Assembly (NCBI GenBank): GCA_028713055.1
Contig: JAQTOX010000006.1
Coordinates: forward strand, 1-45,635
From: Methylococcales bacterium
Lineage (GTDB): Bacteria; Pseudomonadota; Gammaproteobacteria; Methylococcales; Methylomonadaceae
Direction of reading: 5' to 3'
Length of the DNA stretch: 45,635 bases
Shown here: positions 1-7,794 of the stretch, piece by piece
Layout: each line of letters begins with the position of its first letter
How positions within the stretch are numbered: position 1 is the first letter of the stretch
Program-made: the position numbers and the translations under genes
Notes under the pieces: generated by a model
Told to the model about the DNA's origin: nothing
The model's database searches: none
Seen by the model: only the letters and a program-made list of their open reading frames with translations

Positions 1-21
1 GCCGAAGTTATCGACGATTAG
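1..21 (+). CDS. C-terminal tail of an upstream gene (partial)
   Basis: The first 21 bases read in frame 1 as AEVIDD followed by TAG. The next gene starts nine bases later with its ribosome-binding site (AGGTGA) directly after this stop, so this is probably the end of an upstream gene of the same operon. Six residues are too few to identify it. From context it is likely a nif gene, but that is inference. Confidence 0.4.
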   Translation, partial: AEVIDD

Positions 22-29
22 GTGAAATC

Positions 30-788
30 ATGGCGGAATCGATTGTAAATGTCCCTGTTGCAGATTGCCGTTTATGTCCATTTCGTGGCAAAACGTTGTT
101 AATGGGACGTTGCATTCCCGCTGACATTTGTATTTTTGTTGAAAGCGGTCGGCAAATCGACCGCTTTTTTCGCCTCAATCCTGAATACGCTGTTCAATAT
201 CTCAAAGACTCTTTTTGGGAACGCCGCGCCATTGCTGCACGTTACGCACCAATAAAATTTCTAAACGATTTAATTACCGACGAAGATGAAGTCGTGCGTC
301 GCGTCATCGCTTATCGTTTGCCACCGCAACAAATCACTTGTTTTTTAAACGACCCAGACCGCGAAGTTCGCATGACGGTGGCGGATAGAATCGAGTTTAG
401 CTATCTCGAAAAACTCGCCACCGACCCTGATTACATTGTGCGTTTGACGATTGTGAAACGTTTGCCGATTGGGCGGTTGTTTCGTTTTATCAAAGACGAG
501 GATTTGCAAGTTCGCAAAAAAGTCGCCGAACGTTTGCCCGAAGTGAGTTTGGGACTGATGGCAAACGATAGCTCGCCTGCGGTGCGGCGCATTATTGCTG
601 AACGTATGTCGCCTGAAGATGCGGTCGTTTTAATCGACGATGAAGATTGGGTGGTGCGTTATACCGTCGCCTTAAAAGTGGATTGCAGCGAACTTGGCGT
701 GTTGGCAAACGACCCTGAGCCCGATGTGCGTGAAGTCGTGCAAGCGCGTCTAAATCCCACAACTCAATCGGAAGAAAACAATGATTGA
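30..788 (+). CDS. Leucine-rich repeat variant (LRV) protein with N-terminal 4Fe-4S cluster domain
   Basis: This 252-residue protein has an N-terminal cysteine cluster (C13, C16, C28, C34) followed by about seven helical repeats of roughly 24 residues, with recurring D-x-x-x-x-VR-x-x-[VI]-A-x-R-[LI] patterns. This is the architecture of the Azotobacter LRV protein, whose N-terminal domain carries an Fe-S cluster next to a right-handed alpha solenoid. Its molecular role is not established; such genes often sit beside nif genes. The ATG at 30 has AGGTGA just upstream. The gene overlaps the following one by 8 bases, so the two are translationally coupled. Bases 142-170 inside the gene form a strong terminator-like hairpin, listed separately. 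Confidence 0.85.
   Translation: MAESIVNVPVADCRLCPFRGKTLLMGRCIPADICIFVESGRQIDRFFRLNPEYAVQYLKDSFWERRAIAARYAPIKFLNDLITDEDEVVRRVIAYRLPPQQITCFLNDPDREVRMTVADRIEFSYLEKLATDPDYIVRLTIVKRLPIGRLFRFIKDEDLQVRKKVAERLPEVSLGLMANDSSPAVRRIIAERMSPEDAVVLIDDEDWVVRYTVALKVDCSELGVLANDPEPDVREVVQARLNPTTQSEENND
142..170 (+). terminator. Intragenic terminator-like hairpin inside the LRV gene
   Basis: AAAGCGGTC (142-150) pairs perfectly with GACCGCTTT (159-167) across an 8-base loop and runs into six T residues, 113 bases into the coding region. This has the form of a Rho-independent terminator or attenuator in the sense direction. It encodes the conserved-looking GRQIDRFF stretch of the protein, so the structure may be a by-product of coding constraint. 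Confidence 0.45.
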
Positions 789-1743
789 ACCTAAACTTAA
801 TCTCGCAGGGCAAACGATTACGCAATCTTGCAAACAACTTGTCCCTGATAAAAATAACGCGGTTTTGCTCAATGCGTTGCAAGCGTTAATTCCCGATTAT
901 CCTGTGCGTTTAGCGTTGACAGGTGATGAGTGGTATCAATTGGGCGGTGTGGTTGACGCGCAAGGAACACGGCTTGCGAAAGATTTAGTCGAATGGGCGG
1001 AGCGAACCTATATTGAATGCGGACAAAATCTGCAAACGCTCATCGACCACACGCTTGAACAAAAGTTAATTGCCACAAAAAAGACAGGTCGCACGCTTTA
1101 TTTTGTCGTGCAAACGGGTGAAAAAGCCGAAGATTTTACCTTGATTGAAATCGATAAAATTCACGAAGTCAGCGACCGATTGCTCGCCGACGAAGCGAAT
1201 CCGCCTGAAGATTTAGAAGAATTTATCGACCCATTGCAACCGCTTTGCGTTGAGCCGCTCGCGTTTGGACAAGCACGTTATGTTTATCGGCGCAAAACCG
1301 ATGTGGCGATTTTTATGGAAGTCATTAACGAACGCAATGTGTCTGAACATCCCGTGCAACGTTTTATGGATGATTGGAATCGTAGCAGCGCGGGACAAAC
1401 GAAACACCTTTCTGAAAACTGGATTATTCGCCCATATCGCCACACGGGACGGTTTGGTGAACAGATTGTGAATGCTGAAATTATCAATATCGAAACCACG
1501 AATTTACCGCACTTGGAAGATTTCGCTGGCAAAAAAGGCACGGCGTTGAGCAACATTCTTACCCGTTTTGATCGGCAAGCGGGTTATGCGTTTGCGTGGT
1601 TTTTTTACATGCTCAAAGGTAAAATGGTTTCAACAGACAGCGCGGAAGCAGTTTATCGGGATATTTCGGGCGATTTTTCCTATTTGCCGCCGCAAGATGA
1701 AGCTATTTTGCGTGATTGGATTGCCAGTCCGTATAACGTGTGA
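781..1743 (+). CDS. Conserved hypothetical, nif-associated protein
   Basis: I do not recognise a named family in this 320-residue soluble protein. It has no signal peptide or membrane segment. The composition is acidic and mixed alpha/beta, with a central acidic stretch (about residues 135-155, EANPPEDLEEF) and an aromatic-rich C-terminal third (YAFAWFFYML). The ATG at 781 lies inside the end of the LRV gene (8-base overlap), and its own stop overlaps the start of the acetyltransferase gene. The three genes therefore form one compact transcription unit. The coupling to the LRV Fe-S protein suggests a nitrogen-fixation accessory role, which is inference only. Confidence 0.7.
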   Translation: MIEPKLNLAGQTITQSCKQLVPDKNNAVLLNALQALIPDYPVRLALTGDEWYQLGGVVDAQGTRLAKDLVEWAERTYIECGQNLQTLIDHTLEQKLIATKKTGRTLYFVVQTGEKAEDFTLIEIDKIHEVSDRLLADEANPPEDLEEFIDPLQPLCVEPLAFGQARYVYRRKTDVAIFMEVINERNVSEHPVQRFMDDWNRSSAGQTKHLSENWIIRPYRHTGRFGEQIVNAEIINIETTNLPHLEDFAGKKGTALSNILTRFDRQAGYAFAWFFYMLKGKMVSTDSAEAVYRDISGDFSYLPPQDEAILRDWIASPYNV

Positions 1744-2186
1744 TGAAAATTACGCTCGCAACGGCTTCCGATATTCCAGCGTTGTGTGACTTGCTCGCGC
1801 TGTTATTTTCACAAGAAGCCGATTTTCAACCTGATTATGAAGCGCAACGTCGGGGTTTAACGCATATTTTAAATAATCCTGACGTTGGGCTGATTTTGGT
1901 TGCGCGTCAGAAGAATCAAATTGTGGGAATGGTGAATTTACTTTTTACCTTTTCCACTGCGCTTGGGCAGCGGGTGGCATTGCTTGAAGATTTGGTTGTC
2001 GCGCCAAGTCGGAGGGGTAATGGCATTGGTTCGCAACTTTTAAAACAAACTATCGAAACCGCACGCTTGCATGATTGTCATCGCATTACGTTACTTACCG
2101 ATTTGGCGAATGAATCAGCACAGCGGTTTTATCGAAAACACGGGTTTGTTTTTTCGGCGATGATTCCGATGCGGGTGTTGTTGTGA
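1743..2186 (+). CDS. GNAT-family N-acetyltransferase
   Basis: This 147-residue protein has the GNAT fold layout: an N-terminal T-x-A-[ST]-D-I-P-A-L start, a central V-A-R-x-x-N-x-I-V-G-M strand, the acetyl-CoA pyrophosphate loop S-R-R-G-N-G-I-G-S near residue 91, and the late A-x-R-F-Y-x-K-x-G-F motif. The acceptor substrate cannot be told. ATG 1743 (TGATG overlap with the preceding stop) is preferred to the GTG three bases upstream. Partial copies of the last part of this gene occur at 3620-3637 and 15778-15853, so its 3' end has been a rearrangement site. Confidence 0.88.
   Translation: MKITLATASDIPALCDLLALLFSQEADFQPDYEAQRRGLTHILNNPDVGLILVARQKNQIVGMVNLLFTFSTALGQRVALLEDLVVAPSRRGNGIGSQLLKQTIETARLHDCHRITLLTDLANESAQRFYRKHGFVFSAMIPMRVLL
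2169..2186 (+). repeat. 18-bp direct repeat, copy 1 (GNAT 3' end)
   Basis: ATGCGGGTGTTGTTGTGA is the last 18 bases of the GNAT gene. It recurs with one mismatch at 3620-3637, so the two copies bracket the PIN-domain gene pair. A third copy lies in the GNAT fragment near 15838-15855, where the final TTGTGA has become TTATAA. Confidence 0.55.
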
Positions 2187-2250
2187 ATGTAAAAGACTAC
2201 AAAATCAATACAGGGAGAATTTTTTCACCTTAGATTCTTCAACATCATTT

Positions 2251-2745
2251 TCATTGAGTTATGACATCCTCAATATCTTTTTGACCATCAAATCGTAATT
2301 GGGAAGAATCAAAACCGTGTTTTAAGACGATGGCTTTTATGTTCTTGCCAGAAGTGGAAAGTCGCTCACAATCTTTATAAAAAGTACGGAAATCATCCGT
2401 GAAAATTACGGGGATATTTGCTTTCAACGCTTGTGCAATTATTTTCAAATCATTTCGTACTACGGTTCGACTATCATCGCTTTTTATATTTCCAAGCAAA
2501 TTATAGATGTTTGCAGATTCAATTCCGTCGGGAATGTTAAAGGGTAGAAATTGAAAATTTCTTAATGGTAAATCCGTAAGTAGTTGTTTTATGCAAAACT
2601 CTGAAACGACAATACTTGATAAATACATCGTGATGCCTTGTTCTATCATGTATTTGTAGTATTGTTTTGCTATTTCATGAGTTGGTCTATTCTTATCGGT
2701 CAATGAAATTAAAAAGCTCGTATCTAAAAGTGCAGAAAATTTCAT
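2251..2745 (-). CDS. PIN-domain protein (probable toxin-type ribonuclease)
   Basis: This 164-residue protein shows the PIN nuclease acidic set: D8 in LLDTSF, E49 in VVSEF, D99 in RNDLKIIAQA and D117/D118 in IFTDDF. PIN domains of this kind are Mg-dependent ribonucleases and often the toxin of a toxin-antitoxin pair. Its ATG overlaps the stop of the upstream 257-residue gene (ATGA), so the two are co-translated and the upstream product is the likely partner. The pair is transcribed against the flanking genes and is bracketed by the 18-bp repeats. A function as a toxin is inferred from the family and layout; no activity can be read directly. Confidence 0.8.
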   Translation of the reverse strand: MKFSALLDTSFLISLTDKNRPTHEIAKQYYKYMIEQGITMYLSSIVVSEFCIKQLLTDLPLRNFQFLPFNIPDGIESANIYNLLGNIKSDDSRTVVRNDLKIIAQALKANIPVIFTDDFRTFYKDCERLSTSGKNIKAIVLKHGFDSSQLRFDGQKDIEDVITQ

Positions 2746-3515
2746 CTATGACTACCACCGCGCAAATCTTCTAACCATGTTGTTGCATCTGATACATCTG
2801 CCCATGCTTTTGTTCCTTTTTCTACCATAAGATTAAATTCATCATCATCGTAACTAGGTTGGTAATCTAAGAAATCAATTAAATAGTAATTTCTTAATTT
2901 GCCTGTCATAAGGTTTTCTTCTGCTGTCACATGAAGTGAAACGGAGTGATAAAGTCTATTTTCTTTTTCTTCCATCAAAAATTTAGATGTAGAGGTTATT
3001 TTTTCAACAGTGCCATCCTCTAACCTGATATGGACATTAACTTTATTTTGCCCTCCCATATCAAACACTTCCCCATATAGATATTTTTCTACTTGAACCC
3101 AAACATCTTCTGTTCTATGAAAATTTGAATCTGAATTCACATGAAAAGATATTCCATCTTTCTCATTTATGATGGAATAACGCCTGTTTTTATCTTTTTT
3201 TGCCTTTCTTTGCCAAGTTTCTACGATTTCTGCACGTTTTGAGTCGATGGAACTGAGTGATGCACCGTTGTTTAAACGTTCAATATCGGCCCACAATGTA
3301 CTCGCAACGAATAATCCCGTAACAAGGACAAGAGAGCCTTCTTCAATTGAAATTGCAATTTTTTTAGGGTCAACTTCACTGTTTGAACCTTTTAAAAAAT
3401 CACTCACATCTTTTGAAAATTCTCCAAGCAACGCCAACGAAACATGAGATGGCGAAACATCTATGTTATCAATGCGGTCATTGACTGTAAATCGTAGTTG
3501 GTCAGTTTTGTTCAT
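2742..3515 (-). CDS. Unknown protein paired with the PIN-domain protein
   Basis: The 257-residue product matches no family I recognise. It lacks an obvious DNA-binding motif. The N-terminal half has a short hydrophobic segment (LVLVTGLFVASTLWADI, about residues 57-73) and a basic stretch after it (QRKAKKDKNRR). The C-terminal half is rich in beta-like segments and ends in acidic residues. It precedes the PIN gene with an ATGA overlap, the position of an antitoxin, but it is about three times longer than typical VapB-type antitoxins. Alternatives are a sensor or effector partner of the nuclease. Lower GC than the flanking nif genes fits acquisition by transfer. Confidence 0.65.
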   Translation of the reverse strand: MNKTDQLRFTVNDRIDNIDVSPSHVSLALLGEFSKDVSDFLKGSNSEVDPKKIAISIEEGSLVLVTGLFVASTLWADIERLNNGASLSSIDSKRAEIVETWQRKAKKDKNRRYSIINEKDGISFHVNSDSNFHRTEDVWVQVEKYLYGEVFDMGGQNKVNVHIRLEDGTVEKITSTSKFLMEEKENRLYHSVSLHVTAEENLMTGKLRNYYLIDFLDYQPSYDDDEFNLMVEKGTKAWADVSDATTWLEDLRGGSHR

Positions 3516-3619
3516 GGTGTAGTTTTTGTTTTTAGCTATTTATTTTTATGTTAATGGTGAATTCGTCGATGATTTTACGCATTTTTATTCTAAAAAGCGT
3601 TAATTTTTAAGAATCAAAG

Positions 3620-3637
3620 ATGCGTGTGTTGTTGTGA
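3620..3637 (+). repeat. 18-bp direct repeat, copy 2
   Basis: ATGCGTGTGTTGTTGTGA differs at one position from the end of the GNAT gene (2169-2186). It lies in the gap between the PIN module and the response regulator gene. The two copies enclose the PIN module, as expected for an insertion that duplicated its target or for recombination between short repeats. Confidence 0.5.
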
Positions 3638-3643
3638 CAATCT

Positions 3644-4276
3644 TTAACAAACGACCACATTCAATTTAATTGCCAAGCGTGTCAGTTCTATATCATTAGA
3701 AACACCCAATTTACTTTTAATTTGATAATGGCAATTACAAACCGTTTTTTGGCTGATATTTAAAATCTTTGCAATTTCTTCTGTATTTTTTGCTTCGACT
3801 AGCAACCGTAAAATTTCAAATTCGCGGATGGTTAAAGATTCTAACGCGGTACGTTCGTTGTCGATTTTTTCCAATGCCAAAACCTGAGCCATATCTGGAC
3901 TCAAAAAATAACGTCCTGCATAAACTTCTCGTATTCCTTGTAATAATATTTCAGGTGAACTGCTTTTCGTCACATATCCTAAAGCTCCTGCACGAGTGGC
4001 TTGCAGGGCAAAGTTTGAATTTTTGTGCATACTGAATACCAAGATTTTTGCTTGATTACAGCGTTGTTTGATACGAGAAATAAGTTCTAAACCACTAATA
4101 GTTGGCAATGAAATATCAGTTACGATGACATCAGGGTTACACTCTTTAAAAAGCTCATACGCATGATTGCCATTATCGGCTTCCGCTACCAGTTGCAAAT
4201 CCGATTGTTTTGAAATCAATCCGCGATAGCCTTCTCGAACAATCGCATGGTCATCAACCAGCAAAATTTTAATCAT
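3644..4276 (-). CDS. NarL/FixJ-family response regulator
   Basis: This 210-residue regulator has an N-terminal receiver with acidic pocket D8/D9, phospho-acceptor D54 (VTDISLP), S82 and K104 (YVTKSS). A C-terminal LuxR-type helix-turn-helix spans about residues 145-205 (LTIREFEILRLL, then EIAKILNISQKTVCNCHYQIKS). It should bind DNA when phosphorylated by the histidine kinase encoded just upstream, whose stop overlaps this start (ATGA). The target genes are not evident. The neighbouring TonB receptor gene, on the same strand and upstream of the kinase, is a candidate. Confidence 0.92.
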   Translation of the reverse strand: MIKILLVDDHAIVREGYRGLISKQSDLQLVAEADNGNHAYELFKECNPDVIVTDISLPTISGLELISRIKQRCNQAKILVFSMHKNSNFALQATRAGALGYVTKSSSPEILLQGIREVYAGRYFLSPDMAQVLALEKIDNERTALESLTIREFEILRLLVEAKNTEEIAKILNISQKTVCNCHYQIKSKLGVSNDIELTRLAIKLNVVVC

Positions 4277-5607
4277 GATTCGTCTCCAGTTATGGGAAGT
4301 GACACGGATACAACTAATCCGTGAGGCTTGTTAATGGCAAATGATACCTCACCATGCAATGCGGTCACTCGTTCATGAATGCCAAATAATCCAATTCCCG
4401 ATTTATTGGCAAACGGTAGTGTTGTGGCTATGCCATTGTCTTTGACAATGAAAATAATGTTGTCATTTTCATTTTTTAATGAAATATCGACTTGAGTTGC
4501 ATTGGAATGTTTAGCGACATTGGTCAAGCATTCTTGTGTGATTCTAAATAGTGCAACAGATTGAGCTTCAGAAATGTTTTTACAATCGCCTCCGATATTT
4601 AACTGGTAAAAAACTTTGCCATTATTACGATTATTCCAATCTAAAACTAAACCACTCAAACTTGCCAAAAGTCCCAATTCATCTAATTCAACAGGTCTCA
4701 AACGCGCTAATAAACTGTGAATGGAATCCATCATGTGTTTTGTAATCGGGTTAATTTGACTGATTTCATCAATTAAATCAGGACATTTTTCTGCGGCGGT
4801 ATAACTAACAGATGCCGTAATAGCGTTAATTCCCGCCAAACATTGACCAAATTCATCGTGTAATTCGCGTGATAAATACCGTCTTTCATCTTCTTGCAAC
4901 GTCATGAGTTTCACGATGAGTTGACGACGGTCTTCTAATAATTGTTGCTGACTATCTGCTAAGTGATTGACCGCATCAGAGATAATTTGCCATTCAACAA
5001 TATCAAATAATGGCAGTCGATAATTTAAATCGCCTTTTCGTATTCGTTCTAATCCGTCCACAATCGCACAAGTTGGTCGTACTGTTCGCCGCACGCTCGT
5101 AAAAACCAAAAAGGAAATAGCGATCGTTGTGATGGTTGCTAATCCAATGAAATTACAAACGTCTTCCCATGCTTGAGCAATTTGCACATCTTGATTCGCC
5201 GAAACAGTGAGCGTTCCGTAAGGTTGGTTGTTAACTACGATGGATTTAGAAATTTCAAAATTTGAATTAAAAATCCAGCGGTAAAGTTTTGTAAAAAGGT
5301 TTGTGTTATCAAACACCATAAATTTTTCACCGTTACAAAAACCATACGTTTTATTGTTTTTATTGGAAATAAAATTAACGCATATTCCCGATTTGTTATG
5401 GGTTTGTTTCCACAATGAAAAATTAGGTTCTTGATTGGCAATAAGCTGTGTTTGAACCAAAATTTGCTTACTTAATGAATCCATTATGATTTGCATGGCG
5501 TGCTGTGTTTGTTGGTCACTGCGATATAAAACGTAAGCCGTTGTTGTGAATAAACTCAATAAGGCAATTGCTATGAGTTGCGATAAAAAATGGGATTTAA
5601 GGTTCAT
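4273..5607 (-). CDS. Membrane sensor histidine kinase, HisKA_3 (NarX/UhpB-like)
   Basis: This 444-residue kinase starts with a membrane segment (about residues 8-28), then an extracytoplasmic domain to about 150 with two notable cysteines, a second membrane segment (about 153-172) and a HAMP-like linker. The HisKA_3 box has the phospho-acceptor H250 in SRELHDEFGQCL. The HATPase domain has the N-box around N363 (ECLTNVAKHS) and a G-box GIGLFGIHERV. The D-box reads KDNGIA. ATG 5607 is chosen over an upstream TTG because it gives a normal N-terminal membrane anchor. Part of its coding sequence is copied, in decayed form, at 14878-15165. Confidence 0.9.
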   Translation of the reverse strand: MNLKSHFLSQLIAIALLSLFTTTAYVLYRSDQQTQHAMQIIMDSLSKQILVQTQLIANQEPNFSLWKQTHNKSGICVNFISNKNNKTYGFCNGEKFMVFDNTNLFTKLYRWIFNSNFEISKSIVVNNQPYGTLTVSANQDVQIAQAWEDVCNFIGLATITTIAISFLVFTSVRRTVRPTCAIVDGLERIRKGDLNYRLPLFDIVEWQIISDAVNHLADSQQQLLEDRRQLIVKLMTLQEDERRYLSRELHDEFGQCLAGINAITASVSYTAAEKCPDLIDEISQINPITKHMMDSIHSLLARLRPVELDELGLLASLSGLVLDWNNRNNGKVFYQLNIGGDCKNISEAQSVALFRITQECLTNVAKHSNATQVDISLKNENDNIIFIVKDNGIATTLPFANKSGIGLFGIHERVTALHGEVSFAINKPHGLVVSVSLPITGDES

Positions 5608-5649
5608 TGCAACGCTTTGGTTTATAAAAATGGTTGCCAATTATTCGCA

Positions 5650-5763
5650 ATGGATTCTTTTATTACAAGATGGCTCGATGAAGTCGGGCAAAATGCCCGT
5701 ATTTTTTGGGTAAAAATCGGATTACACCATTCGCCTTTGTTTCTAAACCGAAACCGTTTTTAA
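5650..5763 (+). CDS. Possible 37-residue peptide, present in two diverged copies
   Basis: An ATG at 5650 opens a 37-codon frame (MDSFITRWLDEVGQNARIFW, then a basic C-terminus) ending with TAA. The segmental copy at 15167-15268 keeps the same frame for 33 codons with only a few substitutions (I to V, V to A, HS to NL). Retention of an open frame in both copies hints at coding. There is no clear ribosome-binding site, and the same bases form a terminator-like hairpin, so a noncoding repeat is an equal possibility. Confidence 0.3.
   Translation: MDSFITRWLDEVGQNARIFWVKIGLHHSPLFLNRNRF
5685..5707 (+). terminator. Terminator-like hairpin
   Basis: CGGGCA (5685-5690), an AAA loop and TGCCCG (5694-5699) are followed by TA and six T residues. 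The T-run is on the plus strand, whereas both neighbouring genes run on the minus strand, so its role here is unclear. In the second copy (15202-15224) it lies downstream of a plus-strand kinase gene, where it could act as a terminator. Confidence 0.45.
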
Positions 5764-5831
5764 TTTTTTGTAATGTACTGTGATTGTTTTCACAAAGAAA
5801 AACTTTCACATAAATAGCCACGAAAATACAG

Positions 5832-7631
5832 CTAAAACCCAGTTTGCAAACCAAAATAAACTGCAGCACCATTAACACCAAAATTATAAATTTCCATTGT
5901 GCAATTATTACTTAGGTTTTCTCCGCGTAAATACAAATCTGTTCTTGGCGTAAGTTGATATTTTAACAACGCATTTACACGCGGTGCTGCATTGGCTTTT
6001 TGTTTATTGCCGCCATCAAACCAATAAAAATCATGGAACGTTAAATCCACTCGCATTTTTAATGGTTGGAGTAATTGGAATTCGTTCCAAAATGAACCTT
6101 GATGCTTAGGCAGATACGGCACATATAAATGATTTTCAGAATTTTTTGCGGACATATAGCCATAATTCAAACCACTTTTCCAAAAATCAGTCCAACGATG
6201 CTGTGATTGGAATTCAGCACCAAAAACATCCGCTTTAGGCAAGTTTCCCGCTCTCACCGTTCCAACGGTTGGATCATATAGAAAAAGAATCATGTTCTGA
6301 TAGTTTTGATAATAACCACTGATGCTAATTTCACTCTCAAAAAATGGATTCCAACGCACACCCATTTCACCGCCTGTACTGGATTCACCTTGCAAGTTTT
6401 TATTTCCACTTAGGTGCATTAACTCACTCACACCAGGTTGGCGATAACCTGTACCCCCTTTTGCCCATACGTTGATAGTTTGTGAAAACGAGCGATTTAC
6501 ACCTAATGAAAAGACTTGATGATTGCCATAAGTATCATTTTGATCAAAGCGTGTATCAGCATCGAATTTCCATTTATCTAAAAGCAATTCGCCATGCACA
6601 TTAGGGCTAATAATTGTCTGCGATGAAGAAGGAACATTTAACGTTTGTTGATGTTGAGCATTTACGCCCCACACCATGGAGGCACGATGATTCACATTTT
6701 CGCTTAATGCTAACGAATGCTTATTTTTCCAATCTGCCATAAATAACTGGTTTGTAATGGAAAACGGTTTAATCGCCGTGTATTTCATTTTTTGTTGGTC
6801 TTGAGTAAAACCTAATTGCAAAGACGTATTCCAATTCGATGATAAATCATATTGTCCGTGTAATTGCGTAACCCATGTTTCATCAGACAGTTTGCCTTGC
6901 GTATCATCAACCCAACCAAATGTTTTATCTGGCAATAATCCTGGACCATCAATGTCTTGTTTTGATTTCACAAAATATAACGATGCGTCTAATTTCCCTT
7001 TGTCAAAATTTTTGCTCCAATTTCCAGAGGCATGATTCATTTCAAATTCATCGCGTTCTGTTCCGATTTTTGCTTCACTAATGCCATTGAAAACATCACT
7101 TCTTCCAGCAACGGCTGAAAAATTGCCGAGTTCTGAGGTTAAACCTGCTCCCGCTGATTCACGCAAGGTGTCATAACTTCCGCCTTCAAAATGCAGAAAA
7201 TTATCGTTTTCTTGTAGTTGTCGAGTTTTTAAGTGAATCGTTCCGCCTAATGTTCGACTGCCACTGAAATTGCCATCAAAACTGCGTGATACCGTGACAC
7301 GATCTAATTCATTTATCGAATAACGTTGTAAAGAATAAACCCCCACAAAATCACTGAATAATGGTACGCCATCTAGTGTGAGCATTCCTTGACCACCCGC
7401 ACCACGAAAGCTCAAATTTGAAGTCATTTGTCCGCTACCTTGATTGAGAGTGACACTCGGTTCTTGACGTAATATGCCATTTAAGTCAGGCAATTCTTTA
7501 TCCTGTAAATCGTCGTGAGAATGTTCGCTGATATTTGAGGTAATGACCGTTGGTGGTAATTCTAAGGCGGATTCAGCATGAATACTCAGTGGCATGAGCG
7601 TAACAATCAGGTAAATGTTGTATTTTTTCAT
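5832..7631 (-). CDS. TonB-dependent outer-membrane receptor, BtuB-like
   Basis: This 599-residue protein has a signal peptide (cleavage near residue 19). A plug domain covers about residues 25-135 (PTVITSN, LRQEPSVTLNQG, NLSFRGAGGQGMLTLDGVPL, TLGGTIHLKT), and a beta-barrel runs to a C-terminal phenylalanine (VYFGLQTGF). It should import a siderophore, cobalamin or another complex using TonB energy; the ligand cannot be told. Its length is typical for BtuB-size receptors. A Pho-box-like direct repeat lies upstream (7710-7728). The NarL-type two-component genes follow downstream on the same strand, about 220 bases away. Confidence 0.9.
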   Translation of the reverse strand: MKKYNIYLIVTLMPLSIHAESALELPPTVITSNISEHSHDDLQDKELPDLNGILRQEPSVTLNQGSGQMTSNLSFRGAGGQGMLTLDGVPLFSDFVGVYSLQRYSINELDRVTVSRSFDGNFSGSRTLGGTIHLKTRQLQENDNFLHFEGGSYDTLRESAGAGLTSELGNFSAVAGRSDVFNGISEAKIGTERDEFEMNHASGNWSKNFDKGKLDASLYFVKSKQDIDGPGLLPDKTFGWVDDTQGKLSDETWVTQLHGQYDLSSNWNTSLQLGFTQDQQKMKYTAIKPFSITNQLFMADWKNKHSLALSENVNHRASMVWGVNAQHQQTLNVPSSSQTIISPNVHGELLLDKWKFDADTRFDQNDTYGNHQVFSLGVNRSFSQTINVWAKGGTGYRQPGVSELMHLSGNKNLQGESSTGGEMGVRWNPFFESEISISGYYQNYQNMILFLYDPTVGTVRAGNLPKADVFGAEFQSQHRWTDFWKSGLNYGYMSAKNSENHLYVPYLPKHQGSFWNEFQLLQPLKMRVDLTFHDFYWFDGGNKQKANAAPRVNALLKYQLTPRTDLYLRGENLSNNCTMEIYNFGVNGAAVYFGLQTGF

Positions 7632-7709
7632 TCGTAATTAAAAAACGTTATAAATCAATGGAAAATCTCAATATGGGGTTTTTCCAGTTTTTCGTACATT
7701 TTAACGCAA

Positions 7710-7728
7710 TCTGACATTCGTCTGACAA
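7710..7728 (-). promoter_or_regulatory. Candidate Pho-box-like direct repeat upstream of the TonB receptor
   Basis: On the minus strand the sequence TGTCAGACGAATGTCAGA holds two TGTCAG units 11 bases apart, one helical turn, as in PhoB and related OmpR-family sites. It lies about 80 bases before the receptor start and in the divergent region shared with the sirtuin gene. Phosphate control of the receptor is a hypothesis only. Confidence 0.35.
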
Positions 7729-7794
7729 TTAGGTGTTAGAGTTTTATAGTCAAAATAGCTGGCATTCCATTCTCAAAAATGATTTGGTGAAAAT

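Larger units (their letters stand above)
5122..5763 (+). repeat. Segmental repeat, parent copy
   Basis: This segment covers the membrane-proximal part of the histidine kinase gene and the noncoding or small-ORF stretch before it. A same-orientation copy lies at 14878-15278. The two agree at most positions, with scattered substitutions, and the second copy lacks 235 bases (5418-5652) exactly between two CAATG pentamers. Confidence 0.85.

Noticed and set aside
142..167. AAAGCGGTC motif as a Pasteurellaceae-type DNA uptake sequence
   Set aside because: It differs from the AAGTGCGGT core and is not repeated in the window.
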